A DNA stretch of 64,000 nt from Acinetobacter parvus DSM 16617 = CIP 108168 (GTDB lineage: Bacteria; Pseudomonadota; Gammaproteobacteria; Pseudomonadales; Moraxellaceae): assembly GCF_000368025.1 (NCBI RefSeq), contig NZ_KB849210.1, positions 229,410-293,409 of the forward strand, given 5' to 3'. Numbering within the stretch: position 1 is the first letter of the stretch; each line of letters starts with the position of its first letter. A model generated the notes under the pieces. That model was not told the origin of the DNA. It saw only the letters and a list, made by a program, of their open reading frames with translations, and did no database searches. Positions 33,812-42,524 of this stretch are shown in pieces. The translations under genes and the position numbers were made by a program.

Positions 33812-35224
33812 TTATTCGATACGTTCGCCATGTTGGCTTAGGTCAAGACCCATACGTTCGTCATCAGCGCTGACACGGATACCAATCACCAGATCAATCA
33901 CTTTAAGGATAATGAAAGTCACAACACCACTATATACGATTGTTGCTAATACACCTTCAATTTGAACCCAAAGTTGGCCAGCGAATGTCGGAGCAAGTAC
34001 AACACCAGCAGCTTTAATGATTTCGTCACTGTAGAAGATACCTGTTAATACGGCACCCACCATACCACCCACAGCATGTAGACCAAAGGCATCCAATGCA
34101 TCATCTGCTTTAAGTAGGCGTTTCAGTGCAGTAATCCCCCAGAAGCAAACCACGCCACCGATCAGACCCATCACCAACGCACCCCCGACACCAACGAAAC
34201 CAGCAGCAGGTGTAATCACAACCAAACCAGCAACCGCACCAGAAGCACCACCAAGAACTGAGGCTTTACCACGAACGACACGCTCAACCACCAACCAAGA
34301 GAATGCGGCTGCGGCTGCGGCAACTTGAGTGACTAGGATTGCCATACTTGCACGAGCGCCAGCGCCTAATGCGCTACCACCGTTAAAGCCGAACCAGCCC
34401 ACCCAGATCAGGCTTGCACCCACAACAGTTAAAGTCAGGTTATGTGGCGCCATTGACTCACGGCCCAAGCCTGTACGTTTACCCAGCATATAAGCAGCAA
34501 CCAGACCAGCAACACCTGAGTTGATGTGAACTACTGTGCCACCAGCAAAATCCAGTGCGCCTGCCTTGAATAACCAGCCATCCGCTGCCCACACCCAGTG
34601 TGTGATTGGTGCGTAAACCAGAATCACCCAAACTGCGATGAATGCCATGAATGCTGAATATTTCATACGGTCTGCAATTGAGCCGCTAATAATCGCAACA
34701 GTAATAATGGCAAAGGTCATTTGGAAAATAACAAACAGGCTTTCAGGAATAGTTCCACTCAAGGCATCGAATGCAACACCATTCAGAAAGGCTTTCGACA
34801 AGTCGCCAAAGTATGCGCCAGTACCAGAGAACGCAAGTGAGTAACCTGCAATCACCCAGATCAAGCTGACCAAAATTGCCGCAGAAAGGCTGAACATCAT
34901 GGTGCTCAGTACGTTTTTCTTACGTACCATACCACCGTAGAACAAAGCCAGACCTGGAATGGTCATTAACAGAACCAACGCTGTTGAAACCAGAATCCAA
35001 GCCGTGTCACCTGTATCTGCTGTTGGTACAGCTTCAGCGGCAGGAGCAGCTTCCACAGGAGCTGGTGTTTCTACTGCAATAACTTCTGTTGTTGTGCCAT
35101 TATCAGCCACAGCTAGAGTTTGTTCAGCAGTGACTGGTGCGGATGCAGCATCTTCTGCCCAAACCACGGCAGAGCCACCTAAGAGTGCGCCAGATAGACT
35201 GAGCGCCATAAGCATTTTTTTCAT
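33812..35224 (-). CDS. amtB: ammonium transporter Amt
   Basis: An inner-membrane ammonium channel. After a signal-like N-terminus (about 1-23) there is an Ala/Pro/Glu-rich linker (about 25-72), then eleven membrane helices. The conserved pore histidines lie in GTVVHINSGVAG and FGLHAVGGMVG. The linker makes it longer (470) than E. coli AmtB (428). It lies 67 bases behind glnK, the conserved pair in which GlnK plugs the channel when nitrogen is sufficient. Expression is probably nitrogen-controlled through the promoter in front of glnK. Confidence 0.95.
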   Translation of the reverse strand: MKKMLMALSLSGALLGGSAVVWAEDAASAPVTAEQTLAVADNGTTTEVIAVETPAPVEAAPAAEAVPTADTGDTAWILVSTALVLLMTIPGLALFYGGMVRKKNVLSTMMFSLSAAILVSLIWVIAGYSLAFSGTGAYFGDLSKAFLNGVAFDALSGTIPESLFVIFQMTFAIITVAIISGSIADRMKYSAFMAFIAVWVILVYAPITHWVWAADGWLFKAGALDFAGGTVVHINSGVAGLVAAYMLGKRTGLGRESMAPHNLTLTVVGASLIWVGWFGFNGGSALGAGARASMAILVTQVAAAAAAFSWLVVERVVRGKASVLGGASGAVAGLVVITPAAGFVGVGGALVMGLIGGVVCFWGITALKRLLKADDALDAFGLHAVGGMVGAVLTGIFYSDEIIKAAGVVLAPTFAGQLWVQIEGVLATIVYSGVVTFIILKVIDLVIGIRVSADDERMGLDLSQHGERIE

Positions 35225-35291
35225 TCGTGTCCCCCAACCTTATTTTGTGAGCTATTTCTCTTATTTCTAACTCAGCAAACTTTATGCCAAT

Positions 35292-35630
35292 TTAGACAGC
35301 ATCTGGCCCTGTTTCACCAGTACGAATACGGATGACTTGTTCTAGATTGGTGACAAAGATTTTTCCGTCACCGATTTTTCCTGTGCTTGCGACACGGGTA
35401 ATTGATTCGATCACCGCATCAACCATTTCATCGCTAATCGCAATTTCAATCTTTACTTTTGGTAGGAAATCAACCACATACTCTGCACCACGGTACAGTT
35501 CTGTGTGACCTTTTTGACGCCCGAAACCTTTGACTTCAGTTACGGTAATCCCTTGAACACCAATATCAGAAAGTGCTTCACGCACGTCATCCAATTTGAA
35601 TGGTTTTACAATTGCAGTTACAAGCTTCAT
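35292..35630 (-). CDS. glnK: nitrogen regulatory PII protein GlnK
   Basis: A 112-residue trimeric signal protein that binds ATP, ADP and 2-oxoglutarate and reports nitrogen status. The T-loop with the uridylylation site Tyr51 is intact (LYRGAEYVVDF), as are the two PII signatures (GFGRQKGHTE and the C-terminal GKIGDGKIFV). The start at 35630 (MKLVTAIVKPF) is standard; an in-frame ATG at 35684 adds 18 residues unlike the family and lies inside a sigma-54-like promoter. GlnK rather than GlnB is chosen because amtB is next door. Confidence 0.94.
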   Translation of the reverse strand: MKLVTAIVKPFKLDDVREALSDIGVQGITVTEVKGFGRQKGHTELYRGAEYVVDFLPKVKIEIAISDEMVDAVIESITRVASTGKIGDGKIFVTNLEQVIRIRTGETGPDAV

Positions 35631-35672
35631 GTTTGTTTTCCTTCGGCTTATTTTCACCAGTAAGGTTTTATA

Positions 35673-35689
35673 TTCAATTTTCATGCCAA
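35673..35689 (-). promoter_or_regulatory. sigma-54-like promoter of glnK-amtB
   Basis: On the minus strand this reads TTGGCATGAAAATTGAA. It has the -24 GG element in TTGGCA and, ten bases on, TTGA where the consensus expects TTGC. One key base (GC to GA) deviates, so it is a candidate only. The position, about 43 bases before the glnK start, and the nitrogen role of the operon fit. Confidence 0.4.
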
Positions 35690-35905
35690 TATTTAAAGGT
35701 TGGGGGTTTTTAAATACTGGACATAAGCTTTCTTTATAACCTATTTAGCCTTGAAGATGTAGATACCCAATCGAAAATAAGTTTCAATTGCGACTATTTA
35801 GCTAAATTTATCAGTCAATCATCCAGCCATGATGCACAAGGCTATGGGAATGCGGTGAGCAGTGATACACTGGGCAACAAATACCCATAACCGATTGAGC
35901 ACTTT

Positions 35906-36133
35906 ATGATTGAGACACTTTTACAAGCCATTTTGCAGCAAGTTGACCAGCCGAAAAAAGATTTAGAAAAAAATTTACGTGCCCTCCTGAATGAAAGCAT
36001 CGAAAAACTGGACCTGGTTTCAAAACAGGAGCTGGATCGTCAGCGAACAGCACTGAATTTGGCCAACCAGCGCATGAGTGAGTTACAACAGCAAATGAAA
36101 ACACTTGAAGAAATGGTGCAGAACAAAAAATAA
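35906..36133 (+). CDS. ubiK: ubiquinone biosynthesis accessory factor UbiK (BMFP family)
   Basis: A 75-residue amphipathic coiled-coil protein of the YqiC/BMFP family. UbiK binds UbiJ and helps the late, oxygen-dependent steps of ubiquinone synthesis in the soluble Ubi complex. The N-terminal helix (MIETLLQAILQQVD) is followed by a heptad-like region with RQRTALNLANQRMSELQQQM. It stands alone upstream of comM and divergent from glnK; the neighbouring position to yifB/comM is common in gammaproteobacteria. Confidence 0.88.
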   Translation: MIETLLQAILQQVDQPKKDLEKNLRALLNESIEKLDLVSKQELDRQRTALNLANQRMSELQQQMKTLEEMVQNKK

Positions 36134-36202
36134 GCACCAACTCAGTGCAACCAATACTGAACAATGACTAAAAATAAAGCACCATGATGGAACAATAACA
36201 AA

Positions 36203-37690
36203 ATGTCTTTTGCCAAAATTTACACGAGAGGCTTACTGGGGCTACATGCCCCTCAGATCGAAGTGGAAGTCCATATCAGCTCAGGCCTACCCTCCCTAAC
36301 CATTGTGGGGTTGCCTGAAGCCGCAGTCCGTGAAAGCAAGGACCGCGTCCGCTCTGCGATTATCAACAGTGGTTTTCTTTTTCCAACCAAGCGTTTAACC
36401 ATTAATCTGGCACCCGCAGACCTGCCCAAGGATGGTTCCCGTCTGGACTTGCCGATTGCACTGGGTATTCTGATCGCCTCTGGACAGTTACCTGAAAATT
36501 GTACCGATGGTTTTGAATTTATTGGAGAACTGGCACTGGATGGGCACTTACGCCCTGTTTCAGGAACATTGACCATTGCCATGGCTTGCCAACAGGCACG
36601 ACATCGCTTGTTACTGCCAACCGCTAATCTCGATGAAGCCAGCCAACTGCCTGAATTTGAAGTGTATGCAGCCAGTCATTTACAGCAGGTGTGTGCACAT
36701 TTTCTGGGCAATTCGCCACTAAAAGCTGCACCACAAAAATCAATGACGGCATCCTCACGTTATCCATTTGACCTTGCCGATGTCAAAGGACAGTTACGCG
36801 CCCGCCGTGCGCTGGAAATTGCCGCGGCTGGTGGACACTCATTATTATTTAAGGGGCCGCCAGGCACAGGTAAAACCTTGCTCGCCTCGCGTTTGCCCTC
36901 TATTTTACCGCCATTAAATGCACAGGAAAATTTAGAGGTTGCCAGCATCTACTCAGTTGCAAATGCTCAGCACACTTTCGGGCAAAGGCCGTTTCGCGCA
37001 CCACACCATACTGCTTCGGCAATTGCATTGGTTGGGGGTGGTTCACAACCCAAACCAGGTGAAATTACCCTGGCCCATTTAGGTGTGTTATTTTTGGATG
37101 AATTGCCTGAGTTTGACCGAAAAGTGCTTGAGGTTTTACGCCAGCCACTTGAATCCAAAGAAATTGTCATTTCTCGCGCTGCAAGGCAAATGACCTTTCC
37201 AGCAAATTTCCAGTTTATCGCCGCGATGAATCCCTGTCCCTGTGGCTATGCCTTTAATCAGGACAGTCGCTGCCAATGTTCACCTGAAAGTATCCAACGC
37301 TATCAAAACCGTATTTCTGGCCCATTGCTGGATCGTATTGACCTGCATATTGATGTACCGCCTTTGCAGGCAAATGAATTACAAGAACGGACACCGAGTG
37401 AAAACTCTGAAACGGTGCGTCAGCGGGTGATGAAAGCCTATCAACAGCAAATTCAGCGGCAGAAATGTTTAAATCAGGCACTTTCACCTACTTTGCTGGA
37501 GCAATATGCCTGTCTGGATGACAGCTCAAGCAAAATTATTGAGATGGCCCAACAGCGCCTAAATCTTTCAGCACGTGCCTACCATCGGGTGTTACGGGTG
37601 GCACGAACCATTGCGGATTTGGCAGAAAGTGAAATCATCTCAAGTTCACACTTGACTGAAGCACTGTCTTATCGGGGTAATTCAACCTAA
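36203..37690 (+). CDS. comM: YifB-family AAA+ helicase ComM
   Basis: A Mg-chelatase-like hexameric helicase that promotes branch migration during integration of transforming DNA. It has an N-terminal Lon-like domain (about 1-190, IVGLPEAAVRESKDRV), the AAA+ core with Walker A GPPGTGKTLLA and Walker B LGVLFLDELPEF, a cysteine cluster in MNPCPCGYAF...RCQCS, and a C-terminal Mg-chelatase domain. In A. baumannii comM is the preferred site of AbaR resistance islands; here the 495-residue frame is uninterrupted. It ends at a bidirectional terminator facing the porin gene. Confidence 0.95.
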   Translation: MSFAKIYTRGLLGLHAPQIEVEVHISSGLPSLTIVGLPEAAVRESKDRVRSAIINSGFLFPTKRLTINLAPADLPKDGSRLDLPIALGILIASGQLPENCTDGFEFIGELALDGHLRPVSGTLTIAMACQQARHRLLLPTANLDEASQLPEFEVYAASHLQQVCAHFLGNSPLKAAPQKSMTASSRYPFDLADVKGQLRARRALEIAAAGGHSLLFKGPPGTGKTLLASRLPSILPPLNAQENLEVASIYSVANAQHTFGQRPFRAPHHTASAIALVGGGSQPKPGEITLAHLGVLFLDELPEFDRKVLEVLRQPLESKEIVISRAARQMTFPANFQFIAAMNPCPCGYAFNQDSRCQCSPESIQRYQNRISGPLLDRIDLHIDVPPLQANELQERTPSENSETVRQRVMKAYQQQIQRQKCLNQALSPTLLEQYACLDDSSSKIIEMAQQRLNLSARAYHRVLRVARTIADLAESEIISSSHLTEALSYRGNST

Positions 37691-37702
37691 AATCAGGCCA
37701 TA

Positions 37703-37732
37703 AAAAAAGCGACCTTAGAGGTCGCTTTGATT
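37703..37732. terminator. bidirectional terminator between comM and the first TorF-type porin
   Basis: AAGCGACCT (37707-37715) pairs with AGGTCGCTT (37719-37727), with an A run before and T-rich sequence after, between convergent genes. Confidence 0.88.
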
Positions 37733-37742
37733 TTTATTGTTA

Positions 37743-38507
37743 TTAGAAAGCGTAAGCCAGTCCCAACACAACCTTGTTCTTTTGTTTGATGTCAGTACGG
37801 TCATAGCCACCCAGGATGTAATCCAGACTCCAGTTTGCACCTGTTTCACCTAAAGCATGAGACAAACCAAGCGTTGCATGACGGAAAGCAAAAGTGTTTT
37901 CTGTTTTTGCAGTGAACTCATCATCATCCCCATAATAATAAGCACCAATCTGCGCCTTACCTGTAAAACCAGCAGGCAAGGCAGGTGCATAAGTCGCAAG
38001 GAAATAGGTGTCACCCTTATTACCGAAAGTAACGTTGTTGAGTAGCGTTTGAGCCGTTACGGTGAGTTCTTTATAGCTTAGACCCAGGAAAGTTTCATAT
38101 CCTGTTGATTCCCAGCCAGGATAGTAATAATAAATTGTTCCACCAACTTGATAGCCTAGATTATCTGTGATTTTGCCTTTATAACCTGCATAAAAATCAC
38201 TTTCAAAAGAATCCCTTGAGTTTGTATCGCTACAGCCATCTGGGTTTAGGCAGGCATATGAATAATCCAGGGTTGAAAACCAATAACCTAGATAGAAACC
38301 ATTGTAGCCATAGTCCAGTCCACCCTGTACAGCTGGACCACTATTTTCAGGTGCATTGGTAATGCCACGTAAATTATAGCTGGATACAGCACTAATATTA
38401 CCTGTGACTTCACCTGGGAATGGAAGCTTACTATCCTCAGCCAAAGCAAAAGTTGACATTGCAGCCATAACACTTAAAGCAACAGCCTTGCATGCAAATT
38501 TCATCAT
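37743..38507 (-). CDS. TorF-family putative porin, copy 1
   Basis: A 254-residue outer-membrane beta-barrel protein of the TorF / Gcw_chp type. It has a signal peptide (MMKFACKAVALSVMAAMSTFALA), the family N-terminal strand GNISAVSSYNLRGITN, then alternating strands rich in Tyr and Gly, ending in Phe (LGLAYAF), as outer-membrane barrels do. Transport substrate is unknown. The start at 38507 (Met-Met) follows GGGGAG; the longer frame to 38546 is not supported. A paralogue lies 450 bases upstream on the same strand with nearly the same ribosome-binding region and signal peptide, so the two arose by duplication. Confidence 0.88.
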   Translation of the reverse strand: MMKFACKAVALSVMAAMSTFALAEDSKLPFPGEVTGNISAVSSYNLRGITNAPENSGPAVQGGLDYGYNGFYLGYWFSTLDYSYACLNPDGCSDTNSRDSFESDFYAGYKGKITDNLGYQVGGTIYYYYPGWESTGYETFLGLSYKELTVTAQTLLNNVTFGNKGDTYFLATYAPALPAGFTGKAQIGAYYYGDDDEFTAKTENTFAFRHATLGLSHALGETGANWSLDYILGGYDRTDIKQKNKVVLGLAYAF

Positions 38508-38960
38508 ATTGATCTCCCCCATATTATAGATGTTCAACTGATTCATGTTTTGAATTGCATCACTGTGTAATCAGCAAATGCTGTGCCAGTTTTTATGGAA
38601 TGCAGGGCCTTTAGAAAAAATTTTGTACAATAATATCTTTTTATGTTAAATAACAATTAGATATAAAAATTAATTATGATTACCCCTCCTGATAAATTTT
38701 AACATTTACTCAGGATTTGCCGACATGGGGCAGTAATAGTGTGCGCTCATGGAGAATGTTGGCACATGAAAACGGCGCTTTTTTTTAGCGTTCCTGTGCG
38801 CCGTAAAGGTGCAGGGATGCTTTTCCCTATACTGAATGGGTAACTCACATTAGGTGAATTTCGGATATAAAAAACAGCCAGCATATGTGCTGGCTGTTTT
38901 CTTCGCTAGAGGAGCTGGCAAACCTTTATAAATAAAAGTTCAACACATCCCTAGCCCCCA
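38508..38960. other. 453-base non-coding stretch between the two TorF-type porin genes
   Basis: No convincing reading frame is seen. It contains the presumed promoter of copy 1, an inverted repeat ACGGCGC (38772-38778) / GCGCCGT (38798-38804) with 19 bases between its arms, followed on the minus strand by TTTT, and, near 38871-38900, a terminator for copy 2. The inverted repeat is in the leader region of copy 1 and could be an attenuator or an operator. Confidence 0.5.
38871..38900. terminator. terminator after TorF-type porin copy 2
   Basis: AAAACAGCCAGCA (38871-38883) pairs with TGCTGGCTGTTTT (38888-38900) around TATG: a 13-base perfect stem with T runs in both directions. It is 60 bases past the copy 2 stop. 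Confidence 0.85.
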
Positions 38961-39728
38961 TTAGAACGCCTTGGTTAAGGTAAACACCGCACCCGTTTCT
39001 GTACCGCGTTTGTATGGTTGGGCATTGGCATCAATATTGGTGCCAATCGCAGCCAATTCAGCAGTCAAGCCAGAAACAGACTTCACGTTATAGGTGAGGC
39101 CCACTTTCCAGTCAACATAGGTGTCATCTTCACTGCCACTGTCGCTAAAGTCGTAGTTATCCACCTTGGTATAGCCAACGCTTGCCACACCACCAAAGCC
39201 AGCGGCAAACGGCACATTATAGGTTGCATTTACATACCAGCCATTCTCGTCCAGACCAGCAAAGTCATTGGTATAGTTGACTGCACCCAGCAAGCTGTCA
39301 CCAGAGGTCAATACATCCTTGAATCCAAGTTTTGCGTAAAGCTCAAGCCAGTTGATATCTGATGCGCTTGGATAACCGTAATACCATAGGCCAACATCCA
39401 AAGTGGGTTTGCCTGCAAATGGCAGTTCAGTTGCATAACCAACATATGGGTCTAGCTCAAGATGTGGATCAGCACCACCAAAATTTACATTGGAACCCCA
39501 GACACCCGCATAAAGGCCTGATTCATGCGTTAATGCAAAGCCAACTTGCACCGCAGGGTCATTTTCAGTTTGGGTCACACCACGATAACGGTAATCTGAA
39601 GTTAAGGCAGCGGTTCCTGCAAAGCTTACACCTGCCTGAGACAGCGCATTCGATTCTTCAGCCATTGCCAAAGTTGAAGCCATCGCCATAACACTTAACG
39701 CCACTGCTTTATATGCAAGTTTCATCAT
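38961..39728 (-). CDS. TorF-family putative porin, copy 2
   Basis: A 255-residue outer-membrane barrel protein, paralogous to the gene at 37743. Signal peptide MMKLAYKAVALSVMAMASTLAMA, then the family motif TAALTSDYRYRGVTQTENDPAVQ, which is the typical Gcw_chp start, and a C-terminal Phe (FTLTKAF). The Met-Met start at 39728 is preceded by GGGGAG, as in copy 1. It has a terminator of its own, so the two copies are probably separate transcripts. The substrate is unknown. Confidence 0.88.
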   Translation of the reverse strand: MMKLAYKAVALSVMAMASTLAMAEESNALSQAGVSFAGTAALTSDYRYRGVTQTENDPAVQVGFALTHESGLYAGVWGSNVNFGGADPHLELDPYVGYATELPFAGKPTLDVGLWYYGYPSASDINWLELYAKLGFKDVLTSGDSLLGAVNYTNDFAGLDENGWYVNATYNVPFAAGFGGVASVGYTKVDNYDFSDSGSEDDTYVDWKVGLTYNVKSVSGLTAELAAIGTNIDANAQPYKRGTETGAVFTLTKAF

Positions 39729-40452
39729 TTGATCTCCCCATGATGGATATTTGACTGATTTATGTTTTAAATTGCATCAAAATGTATCTTGCAAAGGTTA
39801 TGCCAACTCAACAAAAGACAATAAAATCATATATTTGTATTATTAAAGGACTAAAAAGCATTTTCACTTTCCCTATTTATAAGCTTGATGCAGGATTTCG
39901 GCTGAAATTTGAACCATTTAAAGGCATATAAATAAAACCATACTATTTTTCGCACAAAAACAATGCTTTTTTAACCCATGAAAACCGCTGGAATGATTGA
40001 AACTTATTATTGCAGGCCCTCTCCAGATAAAATGTTCAATAAAAATGCAAAAATGCGCCAGATGCAATCGACCCAGATAGGGTTAAGCACCAATACCATT
40101 CATCGGGATGGTATTTTTTACTAGCCAAATGAGCTAATTTCAACCAAGTAGTAAATAAATAATTAAATTAAAAGAAAAAATACATAAAATAATCACGTGT
40201 TTTATTAAAAACAGGCCAGAAAAAATCCATCAAAAAAACAGTCAACAAATAAATTTAAAGTTAATAAAAATCAAAGTATTAAATTCAAAAAATCATTATT
40301 TTTAATAAAAAATAAATCATAATATTCTATAAATATTTTATTTAAAAATAATTAAATTGTTTTAATAAAAATCTATCTTTTTTATGCATAACTTATACAA
40401 TTGGTCAAAATTTCAGTTTCTCTCCCCAAATTTGTTATTTACGAGGCTTACC
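39729..40452. other. 724-base AT-rich non-coding stretch upstream of the OprD porin
   Basis: No supported gene. The first part holds the promoter of the minus-strand TorF copy 2; the last 300 bases (40140-40440) are extremely A/T-rich with long A and T runs, a likely curved or H-NS-type region in front of the OprD gene. In between, a plus-strand intrinsic terminator at 40092-40119 has no gene in front of it, so a small RNA may be encoded at roughly 39950-40119. Confidence 0.5.
40092..40119 (+). terminator. orphan intrinsic terminator, possible 3' end of a small RNA
   Basis: AATACCAT (40092-40099) pairs with ATGGTATT (40108-40115) around an eight-base loop and is followed by a T run. There is no plus-strand gene between the comM terminator at 37.7 kb and this point, so whatever it terminates is not an annotated gene. 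I could not find a clear promoter. Confidence 0.55.
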
Positions 40453-41778
40453 ATGCCAAAGGCACAGAAACTTATATTGGCGGTTTTGATTAATGCCGCA
40501 TTGATCTCCTCAACATATGCAAGTGAACAAAGCGAAGCAAAAGGTTTTGTTGAGGATGCAAATGGTTCAGTATTGTTCCGCACAGGCTTTTTAAATCGTG
40601 ATAAAAAAGACGGTTTAACAAATGATACAAGCTCAACAGCGCAAACTGCCATTTTTGATCTTCAATCTGGTTTTACAAAGGGTATTATTGGCTTTGGTGT
40701 TGGCGTAGTAGGTGATACATCTTTTAAGCTTGGTGCGAATAATAATACGGGTAATCAAATGATTCCTGTAGATGATCGTGGATTTGCTTATGATCATTGG
40801 GCTCGTGGTGGTGCCAATGTGAAAGCACGTATTTCCAACACAACCGTGACTTATGGTACACAGGTATCAACACTTCCTGTCATGGCAAGTAATCAAGCCC
40901 GTTTAGTACCTGAGTATTACACAGGTGTTTTCGTTGAAAGTAATGAAATTCCAAATCTAAATGTGGTTGCAGGTAAGTTCACAAAAAACCAAATGTCAAA
41001 CCAAATTAGTACCGATAAAGATGTGACAGGTCAAGGGCTTGATCGTGCAGTAGTTTGGGGTGCTAAATATAAATTTAATGATCAACTCAATTCATCGTAT
41101 TATGGCTTAGATGTTCAAGATAAGCTAGAACGTCATTATGCCAATGTAAACTTTACCCAAAGCTTAAAAGACAAGAGTACCTTAACACTTGATGCCATGG
41201 GTTATCATACAAAATGGGATAAAGATGCGCTCACTGATTCACATACCACAGATGATCTAGCAAACCGTAAAAACTCGATTTGGGCTGTTTCAGTGGGCTA
41301 TGGCAAAGATGTACATAACATCATGCTTTCTTATCAAGATAACACAGGTAATACTGGGTATGACTATGGCTATAATGCTGATGGTTTACAAAGTATCTAT
41401 GTGCCTAATTCCTATTTAGGTGACTTTAATGGTAATGATGAAAAATCTGTCGGGCTACAATATAACTATAACTTTAAAAATCACGGTTTACCTGGTCTAA
41501 ACTGGACAACTGCATTTGTTTATGGCTGGGATATTGATATCGCTAAAATAACAGATCGCTCAAAAATCATTGACCAAGCCGAAGAACATGAGTTGTTTAA
41601 CCAAGTCAAATATACAGTTCAAACAGGTGCATTGAAAGATGCAAGCCTACGTGTTCGCTATTCTTACTTACGTTCAAGTGATACCTATAATAATGTTTCT
41701 GGTCAATATGTCAGCAATGTCATTGGCTCAACCAATGAATGGCGTTTGTTCCTTGATATTCCTGTGAAACTATTCTAA
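40453..41778 (+). CDS. OprD-family outer-membrane porin
   Basis: A substrate-selective 18-strand outer-membrane channel of the OprD/Occ family. Signal peptide about 1-26 (MPKAQKLILAVLINAALIS...TYA), then the family segments FRTGFLNRDKKDG, AYDHWARGGANVKARIS and YGTQVSTLPVMASNQARLVPEYY-type sequence, ending with a C-terminal Phe (IPVKLF). Start chosen at ATG 40453 with GAGG upstream; the frame extends 23 codons further. From position and sequence it may be the counterpart of A. baumannii OccAB1/OprD, which takes up basic amino acids and has been discussed in carbapenem entry; this is from memory. Codon use is more A/T-rich than in nearby genes. Confidence 0.88.
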   Translation: MPKAQKLILAVLINAALISSTYASEQSEAKGFVEDANGSVLFRTGFLNRDKKDGLTNDTSSTAQTAIFDLQSGFTKGIIGFGVGVVGDTSFKLGANNNTGNQMIPVDDRGFAYDHWARGGANVKARISNTTVTYGTQVSTLPVMASNQARLVPEYYTGVFVESNEIPNLNVVAGKFTKNQMSNQISTDKDVTGQGLDRAVVWGAKYKFNDQLNSSYYGLDVQDKLERHYANVNFTQSLKDKSTLTLDAMGYHTKWDKDALTDSHTTDDLANRKNSIWAVSVGYGKDVHNIMLSYQDNTGNTGYDYGYNADGLQSIYVPNSYLGDFNGNDEKSVGLQYNYNFKNHGLPGLNWTTAFVYGWDIDIAKITDRSKIIDQAEEHELFNQVKYTVQTGALKDASLRVRYSYLRSSDTYNNVSGQYVSNVIGSTNEWRLFLDIPVKLF

Positions 41779-41793
41779 TTCAATTTAGATCAA

Positions 41794-41839
41794 CTCATAA
41801 AAAAACCGCCATTCAATTGAATGGCGGTTTTTTTATGAG
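41794..41839. terminator. 46-base perfect palindrome acting as bidirectional terminator
   Basis: The two 23-base arms are exactly complementary, centred between 41816 and 41817, with CCGCCATTCAA as the GC-rich inner arm and seven As / seven Ts outside it. It separates the convergent OprD and ppa genes. Confidence 0.9.
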
Positions 41840-41880
41840 CCTGATTTTAGGGTGATAAAATCAGACTTTATCTTTTAAAA

Positions 41881-42408
41881 TTATTTTTTAGCAGCTTCGA
41901 TTGCTTTCAACACTTCAGCTTTTGCAACATCAGCATTTTCCCAACCACTGATTTTTACCCATTTACCTGGTTCTAAATCTTTGTAATGCTGGAAGAAATG
42001 CTCAACTTGACTGATCAATAAAGGTGGAAGATCGGTATATTCTTTCACATCTTTATAGAGAGGAGATAACTTCTCATGTGGAACTGCGATCAGTTTCGCA
42101 TCGATACCACCATCATCTTCCATGTTTAGTTTGCCCACTGGACGGCAACGAATCACAGAACCCGCAGCAACAGGATGTGGAGTTACAACAAGTACGTCTA
42201 ATGGATCGCCATCTTCAGACAATGTATTTGGTACATAACCGTAGTTAGCTGGGTAGAACATTGCTGTACCCATGAAGCGGTCTACAAATAACGCATCAGA
42301 ATCTTTATCGATTTCGTATTTGATTGGCGCTGCATTTGCAGGAATCTCAATGATGACATAGATGTCATTTGGTGCGTCTTTACCCGCAGGAATATTGCTA
42401 TAACTCAT
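41881..42408 (-). CDS. ppa: inorganic pyrophosphatase
   Basis: A soluble family I pyrophosphatase that hydrolyses pyrophosphate and pulls biosynthetic reactions forward. The signature metal site is intact (SEDGDPLDVLVV), as are YPANYGYVPNTL and the C-terminal WENADVAKAEVLKAI. The 175-residue length is standard. It stands alone, facing the OprD gene across a shared terminator. Confidence 0.97.
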   Translation of the reverse strand: MSYSNIPAGKDAPNDIYVIIEIPANAAPIKYEIDKDSDALFVDRFMGTAMFYPANYGYVPNTLSEDGDPLDVLVVTPHPVAAGSVIRCRPVGKLNMEDDGGIDAKLIAVPHEKLSPLYKDVKEYTDLPPLLISQVEHFFQHYKDLEPGKWVKISGWENADVAKAEVLKAIEAAKK

Positions 42409-42524
42409 ATCAACACTCGTTTATCTTGTGAACTTAGATGTAAATCCGACAGATTATAGCGTGAATACCATAAAAATGATGCTAGATATGCTGAGCGTTA
42501 AAGAATTTTATACTCAACATCAAT

